In this document: piece by piece, positions 46,174-58,055 of the stretch
How positions within the stretch are numbered: the first letter of the stretch is position 1
Layout of the letters: every line of letters begins with the position of its first letter
From: Bidens hawaiensis
Lineage: Eukaryota; Streptophyta; Magnoliopsida; Asterales; Asteraceae
Length of the DNA: 64,000 nucleotides
Assembly (NCBI GenBank): GCA_021521415.1
Contig: JAIQDT010007675.1
Span: 1-64,000, forward strand
Direction of reading: 5' to 3'
Notes under the pieces: generated by a model
Told to the model about the DNA's origin: nothing
Databases searched by the model: none
Seen by the model: the letters and a program-made list of their open reading frames with translations, nothing else
Program-made: the position numbers and the translations under genes

Positions 46174-48269
46174 TATTTACACTTTAATCTAAGTCTTCTT
46201 CACACGTGATTTTTCATGATGTAGCATCATTCAAGCTTACGGCTACATAAAGGAACCCAAACCTACATGTCAAGATTCACCCTTCATTTTGATACTAATA
46301 GCAGTACACACATTTATGGAATTGATGAAATAAAGCAAGATTTAATTAAAAAAAACACAAGTGCTAGATTTAATGAGGATAAAGCAATTGCATATCAACC
46401 AGTTATTTAAAGAACACAATATAATGTTATACAAAACAAAGCAGCAAAGCTTGTAAAGCAAAAGGCAATCCAACCATCTCATTGGCAACATATCCAATAC
46501 TAGATTTTTTATCCACCTTTTTTATAGTTAATGACCGTAATAACAATACAAATAAATACAACAAATTTTGGCAGATTACCATTTTTTTCTAAACAGTGTT
46601 TTATTTATTTTTATGATTTTAGTAGTTTATAGTAGAAGGGAAATAATCAATTCAGAACATGTAGAACAAAAACAAAATATTAAAGTTTATCTTAAAATGT
46701 TGGAATTAAATAGGGTGAGGGTATTGTACAATAATTGCTTAACGTACGATAGGTACGCGACACGCTCAAAGGTAAAAACAAAAACGCTCAAATGTAAAAA
46801 TACTGAACCGCTCAACCAAAACCTAAAACGCTCGGCCAAAAAACTAGAACCAAATTCCGTAAAAAGAAAATCATGTTTCAGTGCTTGGTTCATAAAATTA
46901 AGCATTTTCTAAAGTTATATTAGAGGCAGGCCCACAAGAGAGAGAACAATAATTTAGGTCCAATTATATATTACAAAACCACTCAAATACTCCTTTAGCC
47001 CTTTCCACCTCTACCCACTCCCAGTCTCCCACTACAATCGCTATCACAGTTTCGGCCTTTTGCACTACGTGGGCCTGGGCTGTAGCCCAAACTACTGCCT
47101 TCCTTTTTTATTCTAAGTTAGATTTTAATCATTTATTTTATCTATAACTCATTTACCGTTAATAATACTAACATTTAAACGGTGATACCTATAACTTTCA
47201 TTTTCATTGCAAGAGAAATCTTACTCATGTAAACTCGTAGATTTACTCTTGATTTCACTTGATTTTGATCGAATGGATTATTATAAAAAAGAAACACAAA
47301 CATTGCTCATGAGTAAAATCGAGTGAAAGTCGGTGAATTTCTAAAAGAATATGCAAGCGGATTTGCCTTGACAACTAAAATATCATTGGTCTCATTGTGA
47401 GTATGTACTATTATCGGCACTTAAAGTCAACATCTTATTTTTTATACTATAAGATCATTTATACGTATATATACATAACATGGTATAATATGACACATCT
47501 AGATGAGTGATTGTGAAGAAAAGACAAAAGATTATAATTTGTGCGTGTGACCACTTGGATATACATAAAAGAAACCCAACTTTACTAAAAGTAAACATCT
47601 TTGCTTAATATACATTTTTAAGTTTTCATATAAAGGTATATGCTAAATATTCTTTATAGTGACATTATATTTTGCTTATGACTCATAGATTCTATTTTGT
47701 CCTTGTTACAACTAGATACCTACCGGCCATCCTTTATCAATAATGCCCATAAATTGTAAGGTGTTACGAACTTACGACCCCTCCCTAAAAGGCTAAGAGC
47801 AATAAGCATCAATTTGCTTGTTGGGTCTAATCATATGCTTTTAGGGTGAGTTTATTTTGAGGTTTAAGGATTTTAAGTAAGAATAGTTTTGTTTATATTA
47901 GACTTGCAAAAATATGATTTTATGAAACACTATAACCCAACAAAGTTATTATGGTCCGATTATTCTCATGTTGTTCTTATGAACAGACCAGAGGTCAAGA
48001 ACAAGGGCGGATATAGGAGGTGTCTACTGTCTAAGGGGTGCTTGAGATATTCTTTAACTTTCACGACGAATTGCAAAATTAGTGCAAAAAAAATGATTCT
48101 CCATTTTATATATCCGGATACCCCTGAACAAATATTATGATACTCGTAGATCCAAATTAATTTTTGGGATACTCAACAAATTCAAATCCCCCTGAGTTGA
48201 CACTCTTTATAAACAAGCACACGATTCAAATGGAATATTACGATGTCATTCCTGCATACCAAACACTAC
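46174..48269. other. Intergenic DNA, nothing recognised
   Basis: AT-rich with short frames of unremarkable composition (e.g. 46568-46912 and 47889-48140). None shows family features. Confidence 0.5.
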
Positions 48270-49117
48270 GTTTAAGCGATTTTTAAGTTCGTTTCAGCAC
48301 CTAACAGCTCGTTTAAGCGATTTTTAAGTTCTTTTCAGCACCTAACAGCTCTCTTAAGCGATTTTTAAGTTCGTTTCAGCAACTAACAGCTCGTTTATGC
48401 GATTTTTAAGTTCGTTTAATCACTTAACAGCTCGTTTAAGTGATTTTTCAGTTCTTTCAGCACCTAAAAGCTCGTTGAAGCGATTTTTAAGTTCGTTTGA
48501 GCGATTTTTCAGTTCTCTTCAACACCTAGTAGCTCGTTTAAGCGATTTTTAAGTTCGTTTCAGCACTTAACAGCTCGTTTAAGCGATTTTTCAGTTCGTT
48601 TCAGCACCTAATAGCTCGTTTAAGCGATTTTTCATTTCGTTTCAGCACCTAACAGCTCGCTTAAGCGATTTTTAAGTTCGTTTCAGCACCTAACAGCTTG
48701 TTTAAGCGATTTTAAGTTCGTTTCAGCACCTAACAGCTCGTTTTAAGCGATTTTTAAGTTCGTTTCATCACTTAACAGCCGTTAGGTGCTAAAACGAACT
48801 TAAAAATCGCTTAAAACGAGTTGTAACGTGTTGAAAACACGCTGATTCGTTGGTTCAAAAAAAACTGAAACGAACTTAAAAATCGCTTAAACGAGCTGTT
48901 AGGTGCTGAAACGAACTTAAAAATCGTTTTAAACGAGCTGTTAGGTGCTGAAACGAACTAAAACATCGCTTAAACGAGCTGTAACGAACTTAAAAATCTC
49001 TTAAACGAGTTGTTATGTGCTGAAACGAACTGAAAAATCGCTTAAACGAGTTTTTGCTGTTAAAACGAGTTGTAACGTGTTGAAAACACGCTGATTCGTT
49101 GGTTCAAAAAAAAACTG
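48270..49117. repeat. Large hairpin made of ~42-bp tandem repeats
   Basis: From 48270 to 48779 there are 12-13 copies of a ~42-bp unit (TTTAAGCGATTTTTAAGTTC plus GTTTCAGCACCTAACAGCTC). At ~48780 the sequence turns and the reverse complement follows in five to six units to ~49050. A ~55-base spacer beginning AAAACGAGTTGTAACGTGTT occurs twice in the right arm (48812 and 49060). The arms could fold into a ~300-500-bp stem. No coding sequence. It looks like a foldback element or an inverted minisatellite. Confidence 0.85.
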
Positions 49118-49318
49118 ACCTGAAACCCATTTTGACCTGTTCCGACCTTGACCCGTTCTAACCCGAATCTCAGATTTCCGAACTTTTTTGCAAATTTTCG
49201 AAGTTTTAAAATTATATTTCGAATTTTTACTAATTTTCGCAACCTTTAAAAGTTATTATGTAAAGTAAAAACATTGAAAAATTAAAAAAAAATAGATAAC
49301 CTGCTATCCAGGTAAAAT

Positions 49319-50041
49319 CTTGGTTTAAAAAGGCGCGCCTCAGGCGTGAGGCGCCCGAGACGTTTTTGAAAACGCCTTATTTTACGTAAGGCGCTAAAAT
49401 ACATGAGGCGCCCTGAGGCGGCGCATTAGCTGGCGAGGCGTGAGGCGCTTGAGGCAGCGCCTCATGTGATTCAGTCCAAATTGGATTGAAAATGTAGCTG
49501 TTTGGGCCATCTACTTAAAATAATATCGTTGGGGCTCATCTATAAAACATTACCCAACCGTATTATATATATTCATCACTCTGTATTTAATTCAAACTAC
49601 TCTTTAATTTTCATATTCAAAGTTTATCTTCTCCAAATATCAACCTTCTAGACGTTTCAAGTTTATCTTCTCCTCAGTTATCACTAACATCTTTTAAATC
49701 AGTTCAAACTCACCTAATTATTACACATATGTTTATGACTCAAGAGGTATTTTTCTTCATTATTACTTTTTACTATACCTTTTACTTTTTACTCTAAGAA
49801 TTGAAGTGTTTTGCAACTTCTAAATATGTTTTTATAATGTTTAACCTACGTATTAAGTATTCATGTTTAGTTTTACAAATATGTTTTATCGTCATGATTG
49901 ATTTTCAAGTAAAATATGTCATGTATAATTAATTTTTAGTAATTTTTAAATTGAGCGCCTCACATACGTGAAGCTCTCGCTTCGCGCCTCGGATTTTTGA
50001 ACCAAAACGCCTCGCCTCGCCTAACGCTTTTTTAAACCAAG
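49319..50041. mobile_element. hAT MITE with perfect 8-bp target duplication
   Basis: Ends CTTGGTTTAAAAAGGCG and (minus strand) CTTGGTTTAAAAAAGCG; perfect duplication GGTAAAAT at 49311-49318 and 50042-50049. 723 bp; subterminal GAGGCG-rich blocks at both ends (49330-49455 and 49950-50020). No transposase. Confidence 0.9.
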
Positions 50042-50049
50042 GGTAAAAT

Positions 50050-52199
50050 ATCTAGGATTGGAACAAAAATGAAAGTTCAGTGACCTGATTGGAACAAAAG
50101 CTTGTATCAGTGACCTGAGTGGAACAACTTTCAAAGTTGGTTACTATTCTATGGAGTAATCCCTTTTGTAAATTATATGGTATGGTTATGAGTGTTTGTG
50201 AGTAGAGGAGAGAGAAAATGTTATATGAGAAAGTTAAATTTGGGGTTTCACTGTTTATACCGTATAATATTTTAATATTTTTTAAAAGTGGTTGTTAGTG
50301 AAAGAGAGAGAAAAGATATGATAAAGGTATAAAAATATTATTTAATTAAACTGGAAAGAGAAAATACAGTAATTTTTAGTGTAATTATATGATATATATG
50401 GATATTTGGTAGAGAACGGGTTGTGAATGCTCTTACTTGTCTAATAAAAACAAATTGATAGCTCAGCTGGTTGAAGTTTTTAATTTTTTAAGGACATGGG
50501 TATAAAAAACTTCTAAAATTCAATGATAACTTGATATTTCAATTTTTGGGTATTTGGCACCCACCTTAAGCCTATGAGTATATATTTGCTTCGTTTACAT
50601 ACTATAAAATGTCTATATATTTAAGACCTGTTTAAGGACGCCAAAATCCGCGGAGGGTCTGAGTCCTTGGCCCGACTAGACAATGGCCAGTCGAGTCATA
50701 AAGACGTTGCTTAATTTGAAGTTGAATAGACATAATACTTTTGCTTTTTTCTAAACCGTTGTATCACGGGCTCTCAAGTCTCAATCACTTCAATAATGTA
50801 CGAGATAGTACTTTTGTGAATGTTGCAACATTATATGGCCCTAATTTTCCGCCCATGTTTGGCTATATCTTATCTTTTTCGACCATGGCAAACAAAACAA
50901 TCATCGGACGTCGTTTAATGCTATTTTTTATTTTGTCATGAAGAGAACATTTTAGTTCAATTATATTTTAGGTTGGGTGTAAGTAAAAAGTGTAACCCAA
51001 ATCCATATTAGAAAATTCACATTACGACTTAAAAACGACTTTTAACCAAATTACATAAATAACACATTGACTATTAGTTCACTTCTGGTGGTGAAAGATT
51101 AGTGCCAAAAATGTTGTATTCCATGGACTCCATTAATCTTCAAACTTTCTTTTTAGCTTTAATTTTGAGGCAGTCATCACCTGGAACTACAACACAAACA
51201 ATTATTGTACGTTGGTGCCAAATAACCACTTCTTTCTTCTTTCATTCGATCTTCTGTAAAGTTTATTTTGTAATTCACTCGTGTGCAGCGACAAACCTTT
51301 TTGTGAAGGTAGGGGACGAAAGGTATTTTCTGTCCAAGGAAACAGTGCCGGCTCTTAAGGTGTGCCATGTGATCGCCCGGCCGGGGAACTTTTTTTTAGG
51401 GCACAAAATTTTTTATAAATTCTCGATGTTATATATAAAATACCTCGAACGGTTATAATTTCACTATTTTTATAATACCCAAGCACTTTTAGAACCATTT
51501 TTTCTACGGAGATGTTTATTTGTGTCAAGTGACTTGGATATGTACTTTCTCAAGGTATCATCTTAATCTTAATGCCTTATGTAAATATCATCAATAATGC
51601 ACAATAGCTAGCTTTACAAAACCTAGTTAGTTGGTTATTGGATTACAAATAAAGAATAAATATAAGGTCCAATACCTTTTAAATTAAAGTTTTTCTACAG
51701 TGAATTGTTATTATAATGGTAAAGAAAGAGAGAGTATTCTCAAAATATTGTTGAGAAAGATGATGCATTAAACATTTTTATTTTAATCGACTTGTTTTGA
51801 TCCGTGATTATTTGCTATTACTTTGTTACCATTTAACATCAAATTAAATTCTATGTAGCATAAGTGCATCATATGTCAGAAATAGTTTATATGATTATGT
51901 ATCAAGTATGATATATGTGCTCAATAAAAGGTTTGAGAGATTTGTTGGTAATGTAATAGTACCAAAATGTAAATGGAATCACTTTAAGCACCAATAATTG
52001 TTGAACCAATCAAACTTAAACCACTTCTTGAAATAAAAAGGTGGGAAACCAATATTTATCTTAGATAGTAACATGTGTCCCTCATCTTCACCATATTTTA
52101 CACCTTGGTTAATATATTGCCGAAACTTTTGGCTTTTAATTTCTCACACCACCAATTACTTTTCAACCTATATTTATAGTTTGTTTTATATAAATATCC
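50050..52199. other. Intergenic DNA without recognised genes
   Basis: AT-rich. A frame of 118 codons at 51102-51458 has no family features. A small repeat-like block around 51340-51400 (GTGCCGGCTCTTAAGG) may be a transposon end. I see nothing else. Confidence 0.5.
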
Positions 52200-52946
52200 T
52201 TAATAAGACAATAACAGTAAAATCATGATAAAAATTTCTATTGCATGACACGATGCTATAACTTCCATTGAATTACGATCCGCTTTACTCCCCGTCGTGT
52301 AGTCCGTTATCCTCAACTGTCTAACCACCGGACTTTTCCCAAACCCGCGGACAGTCGGAGACGCCGTCAGCATCTCTAGTGCCTTTAACACTGCGGGGTC
52401 AACGAATATCTCATCATGGTCTCCGTTAACGGTACTGGACATCTTTTGTACATTCTTTTTGAATTTGTAGTCTTCGGTTGGCGGGTGATGTTGGAGTATG
52501 AGGTTTTGTTGGGTTTTTCGGGCTGTTTTGCCGCGTTTAATCATGAGGTTGAGATCGAGCAATAGTTTTGTTTTGGATATGTTTTTTGTGACCATGAAGA
52601 GTATCATGCATTAAAAGTGGCGGACGGTTAATCAGGCATCATGTGGTGGCGTTGATAGCCGAAAGACAAGGGTACATGCACCAATCGGTCGGTGTCCCGA
52701 TGGTTGAGTGTTATGTGTCTTATGTCCAAGGCTTGATGCAAAACTACTATCGAGCCGAGGGTCTCACCGGAAGCAGCCTCTCTATCCCTATGGGGTAGAG
52801 GTAAGGCTGTCTACATCTTACCCTCCTCAGACCCTACTATAGCTTTGCTATTGGTGGGATACGATGATGATGATGATGATGATGAAGAGTATCATGCGTA
52901 TTGAGCTCCATACTTTGTTTGAGGCTATCGGTCGATTATGTTCCAT
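52200..52946 (-). pseudogene. Avr9/Cf-9 rapidly elicited protein 146-like gene, split by a SINE
   Basis: Minus-strand single-exon gene. Codons 1-21 lie at 52946-52882 (MEHNRPIASNKVWSSIRMIL, then F), the rest at 52609-52200. The body has KTKLLLDLNLMIKRGKTARK and GFGKSPVVRQLRITD, the two signatures of this small plant family that is induced in Avr9/Cf-9 defence responses; biochemical function is unknown. The paralog at 55038 shows the expected continuity of KVWS.-R..-F with the next segment. The SINE target duplication repeats the ATG-ATA-CTC-TTC codons, so the downstream part keeps an in-frame ATG at 52607 and could still give a shortened 135-residue protein. The C-terminus after VRQLRITD is longer and hydrophobic compared with the paralog. 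Confidence 0.75.
52610..52881 (+). mobile_element. Au-like SINE inserted in coding sequence
   Basis: 272-bp insertion with the 16-bp duplication ATGAAGAGTATCATGC (52594-52609 and 52882-52897). It carries the conserved plant SINE text GGTCTCACCGGAAGCAGCC, GTAGAGGTAAGGCTG and CTCAGACC, and ends in (GAT)n. The head is not a clean tRNA. Confidence 0.9.
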
Positions 52947-53021
52947 TTTTGTTTAGTGTTGGATTTAGATTTTTCTAGTGGAGAAATAGAGAGTTATATA
53001 AAGATGGTGGTAGGAGGGGTT

Positions 53022-53034
53022 GGGTATTTAAAGG
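53022..53034 (-). promoter_or_regulatory. TATA-like box shared by the two paralogs
   Basis: CCTTTAAATACCC on the minus strand, ~80 bases upstream of the ATG at 52946. The identical 13-mer lies upstream of the paralog at 55605-55617. A second candidate, TATATAA (minus, near 52994-53000), is closer. Confidence 0.6.
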
Positions 53035-53212
53035 CAGAAATTTAAGTAGTGTATATAATTTGATTTGATACACTAGGTTAAGTTTAAACTTGAAAGTGAC
53101 AAGGTCCTTCCACCACCACCTTTTTTAATTACTATTATTATTTTCTATTCACATTATTACATGTATTTAGACCGACCTCAAAGAAATGACCATCATTATT
53201 TGAAAGAAATAA

Positions 53213-53419
53213 GGGCGTGTGTATTGGGGTTACACATTTTTACTTAATATTGCTCTTCACATCGTCCTTCTAGGCGATTTTAGGGCAAATCTGGGGTGAG
53301 GGAGGGGAAGATAGTGTGCTACAAACCACTGCACCCTTAAAATGTAATAGTCCATTTGCTAACGTGTCAGCACGTGTCAAAAATTGTCCCCCGGTATAGC
53401 CCATCTACCACACATGGTG
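53213..53419. mobile_element. Tourist/PIF-type MITE
   Basis: 207 bp flanked by TAA (53210-53212 and 53420-53422). Imperfect terminal repeats GGGCGTGTGTATTGG and (minus strand) CACCATGTGTGGTAG. No coding capacity. Confidence 0.6.
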
Positions 53420-53422
53420 TAA

Positions 53423-55037
53423 TATCAATTATACATATGCCATGATTGATCAAAATAATTTAAATTTCATTTCGAAGTTAAAAAAAATACAATAGTCATG
53501 TACTTTCATAAGATGCAGATAAGGTTATCTAGAGCGCTACATGCACGCATCCTTTGGCCGCCACATTAGCTGCCTCTCCTTCTCGATCTCTCTTCTCTTC
53601 TACGACTCATTTTCCTCTCTTTTTCTTCCCTCTCAACCCCCCTACCACCACCACGCCTGATTTTTTTTTAGGAGTGTGTGTGGGGGGGGGGGGTAAATGG
53701 GGATCGGGCGCGCTTTATGTGCTCAAATTCCATCCAAAGAGTTGATAAATGTATTCAATTAGTGAATTGTTATCTCGTTAGTTACTTGAATAAGAATATT
53801 GGGAAAATCATGAATCATGATGACAAAAGATTGATATGGGGTGGAGAGGGCATTTTGGAAAGTTTTAATTAAGACCGTCTAGCTTGAGGCAAAAAAGGAC
53901 CGGTGGACGTGATCAAAATAGACAGCTAAACGAAAATCATCCAGTAGCACAAAAAGAAATCAATTGTGATTTCATTTCATATCGTTGTTCTCTTTTCTAG
54001 AAAGACTATAGATATATAAAGTTGCTTTTTAAGAAAAATACTATGGAATATCATTCGTAAAGAACCGTAAGGCAAATTAAACTTCTGTTCGAGGTTCTCA
54101 AGTGTAAACTTTTAAACGGGGTCGGCTTGGAGGTGGGGCAAGGATGGGCCACCACTTAGCTCATTATTACCCAAAATTTTTTTCTTTGGTATAAGCTTTT
54201 GAAAAAAAAAAAAAACAACAATATTATAATAAGTTCACACATTTAATCAACACATATATATTTGGCCCAAACAATAAACATTTTTTTAATTCAAAATTTT
54301 CACATATAATGTTGCACTTGTAAGAATTTGATCCCACCATCTCTTTTATAAAGGGACAAATACCACATGGGTCCAAACAATATAACAATTTTTAGCCCAA
54401 GTAACATAACTCCCAACAATTAAAACCCAACAGATAATTAATAAGTTGGGTTTGGTCTAGAAATCTTGAAACGCTGTTTACCTGATTGCCGAACGACAAA
54501 TCGCGAACACATATCTGGTCTGGATATATCAGGCCATTCAGACTTTATGGACTATCTACGGAAGCCTTGTTCATAATTGGGGAATAAACCTGTCACGAAA
54601 AATTAGTAAATAACCACCATAAATCTTAAGAAGACACAATTTGGTGGTGTTTTCTCGTTTTAAAAGAGCAACAAGTGAGTTACTTTTTGCTAGTGGTTAT
54701 TACTTTAGTTGTTTGCTGTATATGATTAAATATTAATTTATTGAACAAATCCACAACCACTTGCTGCAACATATTGTTAATTGTTTCCTACAAGCAACCT
54801 AAGTTAAAACTCAGAAACATTGTCACTAATTTATCGACCAAAAGCATAAATGCACATCAAATATATCTCAACCAATATGGCAATATATTAAACCATCCAC
54901 GATTAAAGAAAAGTAAAAAATGTCCAAAAATGCGATATTAGTCAGCTACCAATATATGAGAAAAGTGATATTTTAAAAACACCCAAGACCGCCGAAAAAA
55001 AAACAAGAAAGAAACCCAAAACTTTATAGCATAATCC
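53423..55037. other. Intergenic DNA between the two paralogs
   Basis: A CT-rich block (53545-53665) followed by a run of 12 G (53682-53693) is open for 63 codons but is low-complexity. The rest is AT-rich with no recognised feature. Confidence 0.5.
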
Positions 55038-55503
55038 TCATCCACACCACCCACCGGAACCCACCGGAAACGGGGAGTCAGTCACCCTCAGTTGCCTAAC
55101 CATTGGACTCTTCCCAAACCCGGGCAGCACCGGTGAAGCCGTCTCACTATGAATCATCATCTCCATGGCTTTCATCACCGCAGCGTTGATAGCCATTACA
55201 TCAACATGATCCTCAACATGTTGCTTCTTGTTAAATGAGAACATAGAGAATGGATGGTTATTATTAGAAGGGGTGTTACTGCAGCTGAACTCGTATTCTC
55301 CTTGCGGTGGGTTGTGGTTGTGGTGGTGGTGGTGAAACATGAGGCTTTGCAAGGCTTTTCGGACGATCTTGCCACGCTTGATCATCATGTTGAGCTCTAG
55401 TAATAATCTTCTCTTGGGTATGCCTTTACGTAGCATTAGGAACACTACTCGCATCAAACTCCAAACTTGTTTTGGCTACAACTGGTAGCTTTATTTGTTC
55501 CAT
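55038..55503 (-). pseudogene. Avr9/Cf-9 rapidly elicited protein 146-like gene with one-base frameshift
   Basis: Natural start MEQIKLPVVAK at 55503. One extra A in an AAAA run (55469-55472) shifts the frame; in the other frame the text continues KQVWSLMRVVFLMLRKGIPK, as the paralog predicts. The body from ATG 55454 has RRLLLELNMMIKRGKIVRKA, a His-rich stretch, the family motif GEYEFSCSNTPS, an acidic Met/Ala-rich helix, and the C-terminal LPGFGKSPMVRQLRVTDSPF. About 150 residues in all, the usual family length. It may be a recent pseudogene, an assembly error, or be translated from ATG 55454. It probably arose with the 52.2-52.9 kb gene by local duplication. Confidence 0.8.
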
Positions 55504-55604
55504 TTTGATAAGTATATATGAAGGTTTCTTGTTGAATGTAAGAAGATTGAGAGAATTGAAAGTGTTGATGAATTGAAGTGTGGAGGGTAGGTAACAACTA
55601 ACAA

Positions 55605-55617
55605 GGGTATTTAAAGG
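55605..55617 (-). promoter_or_regulatory. TATA-like box of the 55 kb gene
   Basis: CCTTTAAATACCC on the minus strand, 108 bases upstream of ATG 55503 and identical to the box at 53022-53034. Confidence 0.65.
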
Positions 55618-55639
55618 GAGGGAGCACATAGTTATACTT

Positions 55640-56062
55640 CTTACACGTTGGTTGTCCTTTGAGGTTAAGTTAAAGTGATCGACTTGGTGGTATACTTTTG
55701 TTATTTTAAACTTTTAAGTATAGTTTTACACTTATATATAATAATATATGTGTGTGTTTGTGTGAGAACGTTGTTATAACAGCAAATAATTAAGGCTGTT
55801 TGTTATGTTTGGGTTAGGTTATAAAGTATCACTTTATTGTCACGTAAATGGTGAGTAAGTTTAACTAATTTATTCTTTAACAAACAAGTTGTACTTGTAC
55901 ATGGTTTAACTAGTAACTAAAAAAACAATATGGTTTAACTAGTAACTATAAAAACAAGAAAAACGGAAGAAAAAATGTGATTGCCTAAAATTGGGTGGAC
56001 CCTACCTCTTTTATGCGTAACGCTTGTAAACATATCAACGTAACCTTTATGACGTCAGGTGC
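55640..56062. other. Intergenic DNA upstream of the 55 kb gene
   Basis: AT-rich, with a near-duplicate phrase ATGGTTTAACTAGTAACTA (55901 and 55930). Nothing else is recognised. Confidence 0.5.
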
Positions 56063-56382
56063 TTAACACGCTTGTGTAGTGTAGCGAACGTTACGCCAAG
56101 TGTAGTGGGGCGTCGGCTAGGGCGAAAAGGGGCGAAGAGGGGCGAGAACACCCCCCCCCCCACGGCGATATGTGGGCGGAAAGGGGCGGGGGCGGGATTA
56201 GTTTGTCGCCTGGTTGTGTGAAAAATAATAATGTTTTATTATTATTACCGTTGTCAAACGGTCAAATAAAAAAAAATTAATTTATACAATATATATATAT
56301 ACACACACACACACCCTACTTCTTCATTTTATATCCATTTTATACACAAATCATACTCAAATTCTTACAAAAAATTAACAAA

Positions 56383-57755
56383 ATGAATCCTAGAAACAAC
56401 CCCAACCAACCGAACTACCAATTCCCTGGTTTCGGTCAAACGTATGGTTCGCAATCGAGCCAACCGAACCAACCGAACTACCAATTCCATGGTTTCGGTC
56501 AAACGTATGGTTCGCAATCGAGCCAACCGAACCAACCGAACTTACAATGGAACCCGATGAACCCCAACCAACCGAGCTATCCGTATCAACTTTCTGACCC
56601 GAACCTAAACATGTACGCCAACTATCTCAGCCCCCAAAACACAATGCCGGCGTTTGGGTCTACACCACCGGAGTCGGAGCCGGTGACGGTACCGGATACG
56701 CAAACGTCACGGGCCTCCGGTTCAAGCAAAAAGCCGACCCGTAAACACAAAAAAAACCAACCGGGGGAGTCGATGGCACAACGTGATCCATACAAGCATT
56801 GGAACGAGGAGGAGGAGGTGGCCCTTGCAAGGGCTTGGATCGTCATTTCGGAGGATCCCGACGTCGGTAAGTTTTTTAATATCAAGTATTTATTAAAAAT
56901 GTATTTAGTGTTTATTAAATATATACTAATTGTGACAAATAATTTTAATTTGTAGCTAACTTTCAAGCCACCGGGGTGTTTTGGAAGAAAGTATTTGAAG
57001 CTTGGCTCGAGATAACCAATAAACCCGAAGACTACCGGGGAAAAGAAGCGGTTCAAGCCCACTGGAAGGGGCTTAACGCCGATTGTCAAAAATTTGCCGG
57101 CATAATTAATCGACTGCAAGGGCCCGGGTGGCTTAGCGGGCATAACGACGGCGACATTATAACTCAAGCCTTGAGCGACTTTCGAGCTCAGGGCCAAACT
57201 TTTGAGCGGCCCGGGAAACCGTTCAAGTATTTGAATTGTTGGAAAAAACTACGCAGGTGCGCGAAATGGGCCAGGGCACCAACCGTTCCCGTCGCCCGAT
57301 GAGCCGGCTCATCCCGACAATCAAAAAGGTCGAAGACATCGTCGTCGACAAATCCGAGCACACCAAACACACCCTCCGATGCTCGTAGCTTCTTCTTGGA
57401 CGACACGGTTAATTTAGCCGAAGATTTTAATATACCCGACGACGATGAGGTAGAGGAGTTGCCTCGACCACGCGGGAGATCGAGGAAAAATAAGGGGGAA
57501 GGTTCGTCGTCAACATGATTCAATACGGAGCCCGTTGAAATAAACGAGTTGGTCGGTCGTTTGGAAACAAATGTCACCTTAATTGGAGCCGACCTTCGAG
57601 CATCCAACAAACAACAAGAAAAGCTGAACCAGACGTTGGAATTAAAACAAATGAAAGACGACTACGAATCCCTCAAAGCGGAGGGGTTTCACGAGAATGC
57701 CGAATTATTGTTTCAACGCCGACGTGAAAAAATGCGCGAATGTTACGGATATTAG
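56383..57755 (+). pseudogene. SANT/trihelix-type gene of the PIF-like element
   Basis: Exon 1 (56383-56866) starts MNPRNNPNQPNYQFPGFGQT and has a 21-residue near-perfect tandem repeat, a basic linker, and the SANT start KHWNEEEEVALARAWIVISED. GTAAGT donor at 56867; AG at 56954-56955. Exon 2 reads ANFQATGVFWKKVFEAWLEI, EAVQAHWKGLNADCQKFAGI, RPGKPFKYLNCWKKLRRCAKW, then an acidic FFLDDTVNLAEDFNI segment, a basic RPRGRSRKNK segment and a charged helical tail ending MRECYGY. It is a single frame except for two TGA codons (57300-57302 and 57516-57518), both explicable as CGA to TGA. Probably a nuclear DNA-binding helper of PIF transposition, by family analogy. Confidence 0.75.
56404..56529 (+). repeat. 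63-bp tandem duplication in exon 1
   Basis: Two copies (start 56404 and 56467) beginning AACCAACCGAACTACCAATT, differing by one base (CCTGG versus CATGG). In frame, it lengthens the Gln/Asn-rich N-terminus. Confidence 0.9.
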
Positions 57756-58055
57756 TTATGTTTTTTTTTTTCCTGTAGTTATGTTTTTTAATATTTTTAG
57801 TTATGTATTTTTTTAGTTATGTTTTTTTTGTATTTCTTTTTAATTTTAATGCATTTTTATTTAATTATTTAAATAAATTGGTTTTTATTTAATTAGTTTA
57901 ATTATAAAAAGAAAATAATAAAAAAAGACATTGTGGGCCCAACTTGTAGCCCCTACACCATTACACCCCAAAAACAAATTTCCACTTCATGCTGACTGGG
58001 TGCCACGTGTCACAATTCGCCCCTAATTGTAGCCCCTCCACTACACATAGCCTTA

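Larger units (their letters stand above)
56066..58052 (+). mobile_element. PIF/Harbinger-like element with SANT-type gene
   Basis: About 2 kb flanked by TTA (56063-56065 and 58053-58055). The inner ends share GCTTGTGTAGTG / GGCTATGTGTAGTG (minus strand). Subterminal G-rich and TGACTGGGTGCCACGTG blocks resemble the element at 10224-35335. It holds a single gene (56383-57755) and no DDE transposase, so it would be non-autonomous. The exact left end is uncertain. Confidence 0.6.

Noticed and set aside
46568..46912. 114-codon frame
   Set aside because: Lys/Asn-rich AT-driven composition, no homology I can name, antisense frame equally open.
48270..49050. CRISPR-like array
   Set aside because: Plant DNA; repeats are contiguous minisatellite units without unique spacers and reverse orientation.
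51102..51458. 118-codon frame
   Set aside because: No domain or signal; contains a transposon-end-like segment; probably chance.
53554..53745. 63-codon frame starting MAATLAASPSRS
   Set aside because: Looks like a transit-peptide start but runs into poly-T and poly-G tracts; low complexity and no continuation.
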